Below, piece after piece: positions 8,773 through 17,315 of a DNA stretch of 45,131 bases. The position numbers and the translations under genes are program-made. Below the pieces are notes generated by a model. The model searched no databases. It saw only the letters and a program-made list of their open reading frames with translations, and was not told the DNA's origin. Source of the DNA: an uncultured Lachnospiraceae bacterium (GTDB taxonomy: Bacteria; Bacillota; Clostridia; Lachnospirales; Lachnospiraceae); NCBI GenBank assembly GCA_949878435.1, contig CATLAK010000025.1:1-45131 (forward strand). The letters run 5' to 3'. How positions within the stretch are numbered: the stretch's first letter is position 1; every line of letters begins with the position of its first letter.

Positions 8773-10011
8773 ATGCAAACCAACGAAAAAAATTTAGAAC
8801 AGGAAGTCAACCAGCAGATGCGTATCATCCTAAAGGGCGCCGCGCAGCTGATTGGAGAAGAAGATTTAAGGACAAAACTCGCTCTCTCCATCCGCACAGG
8901 AATCCCCCTCACCGTCAAGCTTGGACTCGACCCCAGCGCCCCGGATATCCATCTGGGACACACAGTCGTCCTCCGCAAGCTGAAACAATTGCAGGACCTG
9001 GGTCATCACATCGTCATCATTATCGGCGACTTCACAGGACGAATCGGGGATCCCACCGGAAAATCAAAGGGACGCCGCGCACTTTCGGACAGAGAAATCC
9101 TCGTCAACGCCCAGACCTATCAGGAGCAGGTCTTCCGCGTTCTCGACAAAGCCAAAACAGAAATACGCTACAACGGAGAATGGCTGGAGCTTTTAAATTT
9201 GGAGGAGATCATAAGACTCGCCTCCACCACCACCGTTGCCCGCATGCTGGAGAGGGACGATTTCCAAAACCGCTACACCCACAATACCCCAATCGGTCTG
9301 CATGAATTTCTTTACCCACTCATGCAGGCTTACGATTCCGTTGCCATAAATGCAGACCTAGAACTTGGCGGCACCGACCAGACCTTCAATATCCTGATGG
9401 GACGCACCTTGCAGAAATCTTTCGGCAAAGAGCCTCAAGCTGCCCTTTTCATGCCCCTATTAGAAGGACTTGACGGCGTGGAAAAAATGAGCAAAAGCCT
9501 TGGAAACTACATCGGCGTGCAGGAGGACGCAAGCGTCATGTTCAAAAAAGTAATGGAAGTGCCCGATTCCCTCATTATCCGCTACTTTGAACTTGCAACC
9601 GATATCTTGCCCGACGAACTGGATAAAATAAAAGCCTCTCTCGCTAACGGCGCCAATCCCAAAGACTGCAAACTGCTCCTTGCCCGCACCATTACTTCCC
9701 TCTACCACATGCCCCAAGAAACCGCCGCTGCCGAAGAGTTCTTCCGCCAGGCTTTTACCAACAGGGAAATCCCCCAAGAAGTCCCCTCTCTTCCCCTCCC
9801 GCAAAACATCAACACTTTGCAGGAAACCATCCCTTTCCTTGTAAAAGGCGGCTACGCCGCAAGCAACAATGAATTCCGCCGCCTGCTCACCCAAGGCGGA
9901 ATCTCCATAAACGGTCAAAAAACCGCCTCCCTGCATACGCCCATTAAAATCGGTAATGTGATAAAAATAGGCAAAAAGACATTTGTCAAATTAGATAGAA
10001 CCACCGCTTAA
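8773..10011 (+). CDS. tyrS: Tyrosyl-tRNA synthetase (TyrZ-type, KMSKS class)
   Basis: 412 residues, normal for bacterial TyrRS. Class I signatures: HLGH at residues 60-63 and KMSKS at about 238-242; the KMSKS form marks the TyrZ-like subgroup. The C-terminus (residues ~345-412) is an S4 RNA-binding domain. It charges tRNA-Tyr with tyrosine in the cytoplasm. The frame is open upstream through the terminator, but the ATG at 8773 follows GAGAGG and gives the family's usual N-terminus. Controlled by the T-box leader in front. Its last 21 bases overlap the convergent AraC remnant. Confidence 0.96.
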   Translation: MQTNEKNLEQEVNQQMRIILKGAAQLIGEEDLRTKLALSIRTGIPLTVKLGLDPSAPDIHLGHTVVLRKLKQLQDLGHHIVIIIGDFTGRIGDPTGKSKGRRALSDREILVNAQTYQEQVFRVLDKAKTEIRYNGEWLELLNLEEIIRLASTTTVARMLERDDFQNRYTHNTPIGLHEFLYPLMQAYDSVAINADLELGGTDQTFNILMGRTLQKSFGKEPQAALFMPLLEGLDGVEKMSKSLGNYIGVQEDASVMFKKVMEVPDSLIIRYFELATDILPDELDKIKASLANGANPKDCKLLLARTITSLYHMPQETAAAEEFFRQAFTNREIPQEVPSLPLPQNINTLQETIPFLVKGGYAASNNEFRRLLTQGGISINGQKTASLHTPIKIGNVIKIGKKTFVKLDRTTA

Positions 10012-10484
10012 CTTGCGATACTCTCTGGGCGTTGTATTATAGAAGCGTTTGAACATCTTGGCAAAATTGCTCGGGCTGTCAAACCCGCACAAAGCCGCGA
10101 TTTCCGTCAAGGTCAGATCTTCTGCGAAATGATGATGGATGTAATCTAACATCTTAGTGGTTCTTAAGTGATCCTGATGGAGCCTCTTATCCTCCACCTT
10201 GATCTGCGACTCAAATTGTTGATATAGGGAAAAGCAGATGCGGGACAAATTGTCCCTGACAATAAATTCATACCCCGGCGCATCCGATTCCAGCGCCGCA
10301 AAAGCCTCCTCAAAAAGCGCGATCTGCTCTCCATGCTCTTTAGCCTTCAGTAAATACCCATCCGGCGAAGCGGCAATCAAAGGCAAAATATATTTCTTTG
10401 CAAACACGGAAACTCCAAAGAACCATGTGCTTTTAATTCCTTAAATGCGCGGTTGACGCTCACACCGCATTTCTGTAATCCCAT
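9991..10484 (-). pseudogene. Degraded AraC-family regulator (internal deletion plus frameshift)
   Basis: The 3' part (from a GTG near 10407) encodes 138 residues ending in an intact AraC double helix-turn-helix (LTLTEIAALCGFDSPSNFAKMFKRFYNTTPREYRKL). In another frame just upstream, an ATG at 10482-10484 begins MGLQKCGVSVNRAFKEL followed by KAHGSLEFPC, which is the typical N-terminus of such regulators (normal length about 280-300). The cupin sensor between the two pieces is largely gone and the frames do not match. A good promoter is still present upstream. The DNA-binding part might still be made from the GTG, but as a whole this is a broken gene. Divergent from the MFS transporter it may once have regulated. 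Confidence 0.75.
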
Positions 10485-10524
10485 TTTTATCGCCGCCCTT
10501 TTTCGCGTAAGTCGTTTTTGTTAT

Positions 10525-10553
10525 ATTATACGTCCAAAATGGGGTTGCATCAA
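10525..10553 (-). promoter_or_regulatory. Promoter of the AraC remnant
   Basis: On the minus strand, TTGATG (10548-10553), 17-nt spacer, TATAAT (10525-10530), placed about 40 bases before the ATG at 10484. Confidence 0.6.
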
Positions 10554-10622
10554 CTCTGATCTTCCTGTATTCTAATTGCAATACGGCATTTTTACGCATT
10601 CTATGCAAAGGAGGAACGTCAA

Positions 10623-11795
10623 GTGTTTCAGTTATTATTGGCTATCATTTATCTTGCATTTATCAGTCTGGGGCTTCCCGACTCTCTCTTAGGCTCCGCA
10701 TGGCCTGTCATGTACCAGGAACTGCATGTGCCTGTTTCTTATGCCGGAGGCATCTCCATGATCATTGCCTTCGGGACGATCATCTCCAGCCTTTTGAGCG
10801 ACCGGCTCACCAGAAGGTTTGGAACTGGTCTCGTCACCGCCGGCAGTGTGTTCATGACCGCCGCTGCTCTTTTTGGTTTTTCCATAAGCCACTCCTTTCT
10901 GGCGTTATGTATCTGGGCAGTTCCCTACGGTCTTGGCGCCGGCAGCGTGGATGCTTCCCTGAATAATTATGTAGCCCTCCACTATGAGAGCAGGCATATG
11001 AGCTGGCTCCATTGCATGTGGGGTGTGGGCGCATCCCTGGGACCTTACATCATGGGCTTTGCCCTGACCGGAGGAAAAGGCTGGAATATGGGGTACCGCT
11101 ATATTGCTATTTTGCAAATAATATTGACTGTTATTTTAATATTCAGCCTTCCACTTTGGAAAAAGCGTCCGGCTCAAATATTAAATTCTGATTCAACATC
11201 AGATATTGTCTCTGACAGACCCCTTTCTCTGCGCGAAATTATAAGGATTCCAGGAGCAAAGGAAGTTATGATTACCTTTTTCTGCTATTGTGCTCTGGAG
11301 CAGACAGCCGGCTTGTGGATCAGCAGCTACCTTGTTCTCCACAGGAACCTCCCCACTCAGACAGCCGCCTCCTTTGCCGGATGGTTCTATATCGGAATCA
11401 CCATCGGCAGAGCCTTAAGCGGTTTCCTCACCATGAAGCTGAACGATACGCAGATGATCCGCTTAGGACAAATCATCATCCTCTCCGGCTGCCTTACCTT
11501 ACTATTGCCTTTAGGCAGCCAGATTTCCTTTATTGGGTTGATTTTGATTGGTTTAGGATGTGCACCCATCTATCCTTGTATCATCCATTCCACCCCGGCA
11601 CATTTCGGTGCCGATAAATCCCAGGCTGTCATCGGTGTCCAGATGGCTTCTGCTTATGTCGGCACCTGCCTGATGCCTCCCCTGTTCGGTCTTATTGCAA
11701 ATCATATCAGCATTACCCTATTTCCAATCTACTTATTGCTGATCCTGATTATAATGTTCATCATGCACGAAATGCTGCTGAAAAAATGTATATAA
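10623..11795 (+). CDS. MFS transporter
   Basis: 390 residues, twelve predicted membrane segments. The loop SDRLTRRFGTG between helices 2 and 3 is the MFS motif A. The opening (LGLPDSLLGSAWPVMYQEL) is common in Firmicutes MFS proteins of the sugar/FucP-like or uncharacterised exporter groups; substrate unknown. The start is a GTG (10623-10625) with a full AAAGGAGG (10607-10614) 8 nt before it. It is divergent from the degraded AraC regulator, which suggests its original regulation is lost. Confidence 0.9.
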   Translation: MFQLLLAIIYLAFISLGLPDSLLGSAWPVMYQELHVPVSYAGGISMIIAFGTIISSLLSDRLTRRFGTGLVTAGSVFMTAAALFGFSISHSFLALCIWAVPYGLGAGSVDASLNNYVALHYESRHMSWLHCMWGVGASLGPYIMGFALTGGKGWNMGYRYIAILQIILTVILIFSLPLWKKRPAQILNSDSTSDIVSDRPLSLREIIRIPGAKEVMITFFCYCALEQTAGLWISSYLVLHRNLPTQTAASFAGWFYIGITIGRALSGFLTMKLNDTQMIRLGQIIILSGCLTLLLPLGSQISFIGLILIGLGCAPIYPCIIHSTPAHFGADKSQAVIGVQMASAYVGTCLMPPLFGLIANHISITLFPIYLLLILIIMFIMHEMLLKKCI

Positions 11796-11803
11796 AAGTC
11801 TCC

Positions 11804-11846
11804 AAAAATCCCGCCTTTACAAGCAAATGATAAAGGCGGGATTTTT
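11804..11846. terminator. Bidirectional terminator between MFS and MerR genes
   Basis: AAAAATCCCGCCTTTA (11804-11819) pairs perfectly with TAAAGGCGGGATTTTT (11831-11846), 16 bp with an 11-nt loop. The A and T ends give a U-run on either strand, so it can stop both convergent genes. Confidence 0.92.
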
Positions 11847-11860
11847 AAAGAATATACGCA

Positions 11861-12697
11861 CTACTTCTCGCGAAACGTCCACGCGAAAAATGGTACCAGC
11901 GCCACCGCAGGAATCAGACACAGCCATAGGCGCTGCCCTGTAGGCACTCTTGTAAGGACGATAAACCAAACCAGTACAATCGCCAGCATATTGGCGGAAA
12001 TGATTTTGAAGATTTTTCTTCTTTTCTGGGAAATGCTGCCGTCCTCCACCGTCTCTGGATGGGTCATGCTGCAATATACCACCGCCCCGAACCGTCCTAT
12101 GACTCGCTCCGCAGTGTACTCCACCCCATCGACTTCAAAGACCGGATACATCCCTTCCTTCGTGATGACGAGATGCAGCTTATTTTCCTCCGCATACGCC
12201 AAAAGCGCATCTGTAAATTCACGGGGATTCATGACCATCGTATCCGGTCTGAATGTGAATTTCCGCATCCCCTCCTCCTTCTTCACCTGCTTGTAATCAT
12301 TTAGAATCGACATAAAGATTCCTCCCTTCTCTTCCATCTTATCCATTTTCAGAAGCACATCCTCTACGTCCAGTGTTTCAAGCTGCGTATGGCACAGTTC
12401 CTCACAGATACTGATACAGGATTCCAGCTCGCTCCTCTTTTCCAAAAGACCGTCCAGATGCATTTGGATTGCCACGTCAAAAGCGATCTCCTTATCCATA
12501 ATCCTGCGAATATCCTCTATGGGCATATCCAGCTTCCGAAGCGCTTTAATAGTCATGAGTTTCCTTACATCTTCCTGATGATACTCCCGATACTGATTGA
12601 CTTCGTTTCTCGATGGATGAATCAATCCCTTCTTTTCATAGAAACGGATATTCTGTTTGGTGATTCCCGTCATGCCTTCCAGTTCATTGATATTCAC
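11861..12697 (-). CDS. Membrane-tethered MerR-family transcriptional regulator
   Basis: 278 residues, much longer than a plain MerR protein (~130). Residues 1-70 are a MerR winged helix (ITKQNIRFYEKKGLIHPSRNEVNQYREY), 75-125 a coiled-coil dimerisation helix, then a ~90-residue soluble domain (FRPDTMVMNPREFTDALLAYAEE...), and two hydrophobic segments near 228-250 and 253-272 at the C-terminus. The last part suggests anchoring in the membrane, so DNA binding may respond to an envelope or membrane signal. The start is GTG (12695-12697) with AAGGAGG (12706-12712) upstream at 8 nt. Its own promoter has the 19-bp spacer that MerR proteins act on, suggesting autoregulation. Confidence 0.88.
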   Translation of the reverse strand: MNINELEGMTGITKQNIRFYEKKGLIHPSRNEVNQYREYHQEDVRKLMTIKALRKLDMPIEDIRRIMDKEIAFDVAIQMHLDGLLEKRSELESCISICEELCHTQLETLDVEDVLLKMDKMEEKGGIFMSILNDYKQVKKEEGMRKFTFRPDTMVMNPREFTDALLAYAEENKLHLVITKEGMYPVFEVDGVEYTAERVIGRFGAVVYCSMTHPETVEDGSISQKRRKIFKIISANMLAIVLVWFIVLTRVPTGQRLWLCLIPAVALVPFFAWTFREK

Positions 12698-12726
12698 TGC
12701 TTAATCCTCCTTGCTTCTATAGGCAG

Positions 12727-12757
12727 AGTATAAGGGTTATAGTTGGTATAAGGTCAA
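12727..12757 (-). promoter_or_regulatory. MerR-type promoter with 19-bp spacer and operator dyad
   Basis: On the minus strand, TTGACC (12752-12757), a 19-nt spacer (12733-12751) and TATACT (12727-12732). The spacer contains the inverted repeat TTATA-GTTGG-TATAA (12737-12751). A 19-20 bp spacer with a dyad inside is the hallmark of promoters activated by MerR-family DNA untwisting. Confidence 0.78.
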
Positions 12758-12781
12758 GAAATATTTTAATATTTTTATTTT

Positions 12782-12832
12782 TGCAGTTATAACCGCGAAA
12801 ATTAGTAAATAATTATTGTTATGCAGTTATAA
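12782..12832 (+). repeat. Two direct repeats TGCAGTTATAA, 40 bp apart
   Basis: TGCAGTTATAA occurs at 12782-12792 and 12822-12832, exactly 40 bp start to start, about four helical turns. The second copy lies between the -35 and -10 of the promoter for the AAA ATPase, a position suited to repression. Confidence 0.55.
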
Positions 12833-12844
12833 ATGAATTATAAT
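12816..12844 (+). promoter_or_regulatory. Promoter of the AAA/DUF4143 gene
   Basis: TTGTTA (12816-12821), 17-nt spacer, TATAAT (12839-12844), 34 bases before the ATG. The spacer contains one copy of the TGCAGTTATAA repeat. Confidence 0.65.
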
Positions 12845-12878
12845 GTACCTATACTACTTTAAGAGGTGATTAGCCAAA

Positions 12879-14093
12879 ATGATTAAACGCGAAATGTATA
12901 TGAAACAGATTCGTCCTTTTATGAATAACGATCTGGTCAAAGTCCTGACCGGAATACGCCGCTCGGGCAAATCCGTTATGCTGGATTTGATTAAACAAGA
13001 ACTACTTTCATCCGGCATTTCCAATTCCCAGTTTCTTACAATCAATTTTGAAACAATGTCTAACGCCAGATATTGCACAGCCCAATCTCTCCACGACCGA
13101 ATCGAAGAATTTTTTTCATCCGCGGAAGGCAGGACATATCTTTTTTTTGACGAAATACAGGAAGTTAAAGACTGGGAACGCTGCATCAATTCCTGCCGCA
13201 CAGAGTATGATTGTGATATCTACATCACCGGTTCAAATGCAAAACTGCTTTCCGGCGAACTGGCAACCTATCTTGCCGGACGTTATGTGGAATTTGTCAT
13301 TTACCCCTTTTCTTTTACAGAATTTTTGGAAGTAAGCAGGTTAAGAGAACCCTCCATTGATGTTTCTCTTGCTTTCCGCAATTACATTTTGACCGGCGGG
13401 ATGCCTTTTCTCGCAAATCTGCTCGGCAATTCAGATGCTTGTACACAATATCTAAAGGATATCTATAATTCCGTCGTCCTAAAAGACGTAGTCAGGCGCA
13501 ACAGCATCCGTGACGTGGGCCTATTGGAACGGACCATTACTTATATGCTGGCAAATGTCGGTCATTCTTTCAGCGCCAACAGTCTAAGCAAATATTTTAA
13601 AAGTGAAAACCGCTCCATATCACACGAGACAATTCTGAATTATATAAAAGCATGCACGGATGCGTTTCTTTTCTATAAAATAAGCAGAGAAGACCTTATC
13701 GGTAAAAAAATTCTCTCCATCAATGAAAAATATTATGTTGCCGACCATGGACTGCGTGAAGCCGTCTACGGGTCCAACAATCGCGATATGGATCAGATTC
13801 TTGAAAATATCGTCTGCTTAGAATTGCTCCGCCGGGGCTACCATGTATCCGTAGGCAAAACAAATACAAAAGAAATTGATTTTGTATCGGTTAAAAACGG
13901 ACAGCGGCTGTATATTCAGGTTTCCTATCTGCTCGCCAGCGAAGAAACCATAGAACGCGAGTTTGGCGCCTACAAAAATATAGCAGATAATTACCCCAAA
14001 TATGTACTCTCCATGGATGAGTTTGACATGAGCCGAAATGGCATCAAACATTTCCATGTCCGCGATTTTCTTTTGATGAAGGAATGGAATTGA
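12879..14093 (+). CDS. AAA ATPase with DUF4143 C-terminal domain
   Basis: 404 residues. Walker A is GIRRSGKS (lysine 31) and Walker B is YLFFDEIQ (D91, E92); this is the AAA_14 layout. The sensor-like TGSNAKLLSGELATYLAGRY follows. From about residue 200 there is a winged-helix-like part, and the last ~150 residues are DUF4143, with ENIVCLELLRRGY...EIDFV resembling a restriction-endonuclease fold. These proteins are abundant in gut Firmicutes and Bacteroidetes; function is unknown, with proposed roles in DNA-related or defence processes. The ATG follows AGAGGTGAT (12862-12870). Divergent from the MerR gene. Confidence 0.9.
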   Translation: MIKREMYMKQIRPFMNNDLVKVLTGIRRSGKSVMLDLIKQELLSSGISNSQFLTINFETMSNARYCTAQSLHDRIEEFFSSAEGRTYLFFDEIQEVKDWERCINSCRTEYDCDIYITGSNAKLLSGELATYLAGRYVEFVIYPFSFTEFLEVSRLREPSIDVSLAFRNYILTGGMPFLANLLGNSDACTQYLKDIYNSVVLKDVVRRNSIRDVGLLERTITYMLANVGHSFSANSLSKYFKSENRSISHETILNYIKACTDAFLFYKISREDLIGKKILSINEKYYVADHGLREAVYGSNNRDMDQILENIVCLELLRRGYHVSVGKTNTKEIDFVSVKNGQRLYIQVSYLLASEETIEREFGAYKNIADNYPKYVLSMDEFDMSRNGIKHFHVRDFLLMKEWN

Positions 14094-14113
14094 TGTCATA
14101 AGCGCACTTCATC

Positions 14114-14148
14114 ATTTGGCGGCAAAGGAAGGACCTTTGCCGCCAAAT
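14114..14148. terminator. Perfect 15-bp hairpin between convergent genes
   Basis: ATTTGGCGGCAAAGG (14114-14128) pairs perfectly with CCTTTGCCGCCAAAT (14134-14148) around the loop AAGGA. There is no U-run on either side, so it may be a weak or Rho-independent-like terminator or an mRNA 3' end stabiliser. Its location between two stop codons fits a 3' end element. Confidence 0.55.
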
Positions 14149-14166
14149 CTCCAGCCCCCAATTTTC

Positions 14167-14640
14167 TTAGCAAAATACAATGATTCTTGAAGGCGTCGTC
14201 TGGGGCGGAATGCTTCTCGTAGTAACACTGTAGTAGACAAGCAAGGTCTGGTTCGCCGGATTGCAGTCAAACCGCTGTCCATTCGACGTTCTTACCATCG
14301 TATTCCCCGCAATATTCAGCTGCAAAGAGCGGTCCGCAGCCAATAGATTCCGGTCAAAATGATTCAGCATCACCTGCTCATTCCTGCCGATTACCGTGAC
14401 CAGCTGTGCCCGGTACTGAGGCGGAAAAATTAAAGGCATAGGCAGGGAAGCATCATAAAACGCTGCAATCCGCATTCCCACCCGAAGCTGTATATCATCG
14501 ATTACCTGCGTCTGTGCACCTACCACAAAGTTCACGATTCCGTCATCGGAACGCATCATCACCATTTGGCTACAGCAATCATTTCCTCTGGTAATATTTA
14601 CAATAACACCCGTTACAGGGACAAAATCTTTATACGACAT
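14167..14640 (-). CDS. Conserved hypothetical protein (beta-rich)
   Basis: 157 residues from the ATG at 14638-14640, preceded by AAGGTAG. The frame is open upstream into the YyaL gene, but that stretch is antisense-like extension and the ribosome site supports this start. The sequence is rich in beta strands (PVTGVIVNITRG, VNFVVGAQTQVID, GMRIAAFYD) and reads like an OB-fold or similar barrel, with a second half of the same kind. No signal peptide or catalytic motif. It starts 22 bases after the YyaL stop and is probably in the same transcript. Function not recognised. Confidence 0.7.
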   Translation of the reverse strand: MSYKDFVPVTGVIVNITRGNDCCSQMVMMRSDDGIVNFVVGAQTQVIDDIQLRVGMRIAAFYDASLPMPLIFPPQYRAQLVTVIGRNEQVMLNHFDRNLLAADRSLQLNIAGNTMVRTSNGQRFDCNPANQTLLVYYSVTTRSIPPQTTPSRIIVFC

Positions 14641-14662
14641 AAATCTACCTTTTTTATTTAAA

Positions 14663-16615
14663 TTATGCTTCCGAATCAAAGGGGTTCCTGGTAGAAGGCG
14701 GAAGACAGGTATGATCTTTGCAGATATAGTAAGTCGTCTTTCCATCGATCCTTTTATATTCCTTTGTCTCCCTCAAAAGAATCCTCACATCCGCATAAAG
14801 CGGCAGTTTCCTTCTGATTTCCGTTTCCTCCTCCTGTTCTGACAGAACAACCGTTATTTTTTGTGGCGGATTCAAATAAAACAGCAGGGAAGTTAAGAAC
14901 ATGCAATGTCCTGCGGGGTAAGCGCCTGCTTCCCCCGATAAGAAGGCAAGTTGTCCCTTTGCCAGACGCTCATACGCTTGATCATCCAAAATCTGAAAAA
15001 GGCGCACCAGGCAATATGCCATCACCGAATTTCCGCTGGGCAGGGCGCCGTCGTAAGTTTCCTTAGGCTTCATGATCAGGCTGTCATTTCCCTCGCCATA
15101 CAAGAAATATCCGCCTCCGGCTTCATCCGCGAACTGCCTTCCGGCTTCCTTACAAATCTGCTCCGCCCGATTCAAATAAGCCTCTTCTAAAGTGGCTTCA
15201 TATAGGCTGATAAGCGCCGCCGCATAGTAGGCATACTCGTCCAAAAAACCTTTCACAAAGCGTATATGGTTCCTGAAACTTACATAAAGGGTATTGCCAT
15301 ATGCAAGGCTTTTCTCCACGAACTGCTGCGCCTGCTTCGCCGCCTTTAAGTAATCCTCTTTGCCTGTGGCACGGTAAAGCAGCGACAGGGCGCAAATCGT
15401 AAGGCTGTTCCAGGAAGTCAGAATCTTGTCGTCCATATGAAGTCTGTAGTGCGTTTTCCGATAGGAATACATAAGTTCTTTTTCCCCCTCAAAGGGATCG
15501 GACAACGCGTTTCCGTTCAATAGGTTGGGAATATTCCTGCCCTCAAAATTTCCTCTTTCTGTTATGCCGAAATGCTTGCAGAACCGCTCTCCCCGTTCTT
15601 TCCCCAAAAGCTTTAACACATCCTCATACCGCCAGGTATAAAATCTGCCTTCCTCTCCGCCGCTGTCCGCATCCTGGGCAGAGTAAAACGCTCCCTCCGC
15701 ATCCCGCAGATCGCGCAGAATATATGTGGCAGTCTTTTCCGCCGTATCCAAAAACCCTGCATCTCCTGAAATCTTATATGCTGCCGTATATGCCATGATT
15801 AGCAGGGCATTATCATATAACATCTTTTCAAAATGAGGAACCAGGAAATACTTATCCGTAGAATATCTGGAAAATCCAAAGCCAATGTGATCAAAAATAC
15901 CGCCCCGGCGCATCATCTCAAGGGTATGAGACGCCATGGAAAAGGCATTCCTTTCCCCGTGTGTCTGCGCATAGAGCATTAGGAATAAAAGGTTATGCGG
16001 CGAAGGAAACTTAGGTGCGCCGCCAAAGCCGCCGTGTTTTTTATCAAAATTTTGGGCAAAGAGCCTTGCCGCCGCATCCGGCAGCGACGTATCTATATGT
16101 TCACAAAACCTGCCGTCTTCTGCCCGGATATGGGTAAGGATGCGTTCCGCCGACAAAATCAGTTCTTCTTTATTGTTTTTCCATTGCTCTGCAATCACAG
16201 TCAGCAGATCATGCATCCCTGCCATGCCCCTGGAGGATATAGGCGGAAAATACGTACCCGCAAAAAAAGGCTTTTGGTCGGGCGTCATGAAAATGCTCAT
16301 AGGCCATCCACCGTTTCCCGTCAGCGCCTGACAGACAGACATATAAACGCTATCGATATCCGGACGTTCCTCCCTGTCAACCTTGATCGACACAAAGTTC
16401 TTATTCAGGATCTCTGCGATTTCCCGATTTTCAAAACTCTCCTGCTCCATTACATGGCACCAATGACAGGTGCTGTAACCAATACTTAAGAAAACAGGCT
16501 TGTTCTCCGTCTTCGCCTTTGCAAAGGCTTCCTCTCCCCAGGGATACCAGTCCACCGGATTTTCTGCATGCTGTAAAAGATAGGGACTGCTCTGATCCTT
16601 TAAATGATTACTCAT
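14663..16615 (-). CDS. yyaL: Thioredoxin-domain protein YyaL / DUF255 (SSP411-like)
   Basis: 650 residues. The N-terminus ([25 protein letters not shown]) is diagnostic of the DUF255 family. A thioredoxin-like domain has the motif CHWC (C50, C53). The remaining ~450 residues form an alpha/alpha-toroid like six-hairpin glycosidases or N-acylglucosamine epimerases ([29 protein letters not shown]). The family is found from bacteria to humans (SPATA20) but has no settled biochemical role. The ATG follows GGAAGG. Length is normal for the family. Confidence 0.93.
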   Translation of the reverse strand: MSNHLKDQSSPYLLQHAENPVDWYPWGEEAFAKAKTENKPVFLSIGYSTCHWCHVMEQESFENREIAEILNKNFVSIKVDREERPDIDSVYMSVCQALTGNGGWPMSIFMTPDQKPFFAGTYFPPISSRGMAGMHDLLTVIAEQWKNNKEELILSAERILTHIRAEDGRFCEHIDTSLPDAAARLFAQNFDKKHGGFGGAPKFPSPHNLLFLMLYAQTHGERNAFSMASHTLEMMRRGGIFDHIGFGFSRYSTDKYFLVPHFEKMLYDNALLIMAYTAAYKISGDAGFLDTAEKTATYILRDLRDAEGAFYSAQDADSGGEEGRFYTWRYEDVLKLLGKERGERFCKHFGITERGNFEGRNIPNLLNGNALSDPFEGEKELMYSYRKTHYRLHMDDKILTSWNSLTICALSLLYRATGKEDYLKAAKQAQQFVEKSLAYGNTLYVSFRNHIRFVKGFLDEYAYYAAALISLYEATLEEAYLNRAEQICKEAGRQFADEAGGGYFLYGEGNDSLIMKPKETYDGALPSGNSVMAYCLVRLFQILDDQAYERLAKGQLAFLSGEAGAYPAGHCMFLTSLLFYLNPPQKITVVLSEQEEETEIRRKLPLYADVRILLRETKEYKRIDGKTTYYICKDHTCLPPSTRNPFDSEA

Positions 16616-16695
16616 AAATACCTTCCTTTCTTATCATTTGTATTTTGTGTAATCATTTATAAATTATGCAGTTGTCTCGGCAGCACGCAGCAGCG

Positions 16696-17247
16696 CTACT
16701 GCAGTTCCTCCATCATCATCTGAAGCAGCATGATGTGATACTCCTCGTCTTTTATGATTCTTACAAGCACTGCATTCACATAGGGGTCATTGATCATATT
16801 GATATGCATCTGGTATTGATTGATGGCATCTCTCTCCGCTTCTATGTCTGCAAGCAGCATCTTTTTCACGTTTTCAGGGATTGTCAGATATTCCGGAGTC
16901 CACATCCTGGCTCTTCCGTTCTGCTGCCTCGCCACAAAATCAACATTTCCGCCGAGCAGGTAAATCAGCTCCCCCAGCTTTTGCAGATGCATCATCTCCG
17001 CCATGGCGATTCCCAGAATCGTCTTCGCCATTGCGCATCTGTCACAGGATAAACGATTTTCGTTGTTGATATACTGGGTGGTTGCAGACAGTTCTGACAC
17101 CGCCCCGCAGTAATCATTGCTCAGCAGATTTGCGTAAACCGGATTTCTGCCTGCGACCTGAATAGGCGGATATGGCAGATCCACCATGACCGGCCTTACC
17201 CCTGCAAAACTGCAGGTATTGACAAGGATGTTCTCTCTTTCTTCCAT
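16696..17247 (-). CDS. Ferritin-like di-iron protein (rubrerythrin-type)
   Basis: 183 residues, four-helix bundle. Metal ligand candidates are E52 (SELSATTQY), E84 and H87 (EMMHLQ), a glutamate in IEAERDAINQY, and E/H in DEEYHIMLL, the two-fold EXXH pattern of rubrerythrins and ferritins. No rubredoxin CxxC domain is present. The N-terminal 45 residues (proline and glycine-rich) are extra. Members in Clostridia are annotated as ferritin family or spore-coat-like proteins; a role in peroxide handling or iron binding is inferred. It stands as a single gene. Confidence 0.82.
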   Translation of the reverse strand: MEERENILVNTCSFAGVRPVMVDLPYPPIQVAGRNPVYANLLSNDYCGAVSELSATTQYINNENRLSCDRCAMAKTILGIAMAEMMHLQKLGELIYLLGGNVDFVARQQNGRARMWTPEYLTIPENVKKMLLADIEAERDAINQYQMHINMINDPYVNAVLVRIIKDEEYHIMLLQMMMEELQ

Positions 17248-17315
17248 TTACAGTTTCTCCTATACCATCTTTCTATAGATAGTATATGGGAACTTTTCTG
17301 TAACGTACCTCTTAA

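Noticed and set aside
9460..9936. 158-codon minus-strand frame inside tyrS
   Set aside because: Antisense to a fully convincing tyrosyl-tRNA synthetase, no ribosome site and no recognisable protein features.
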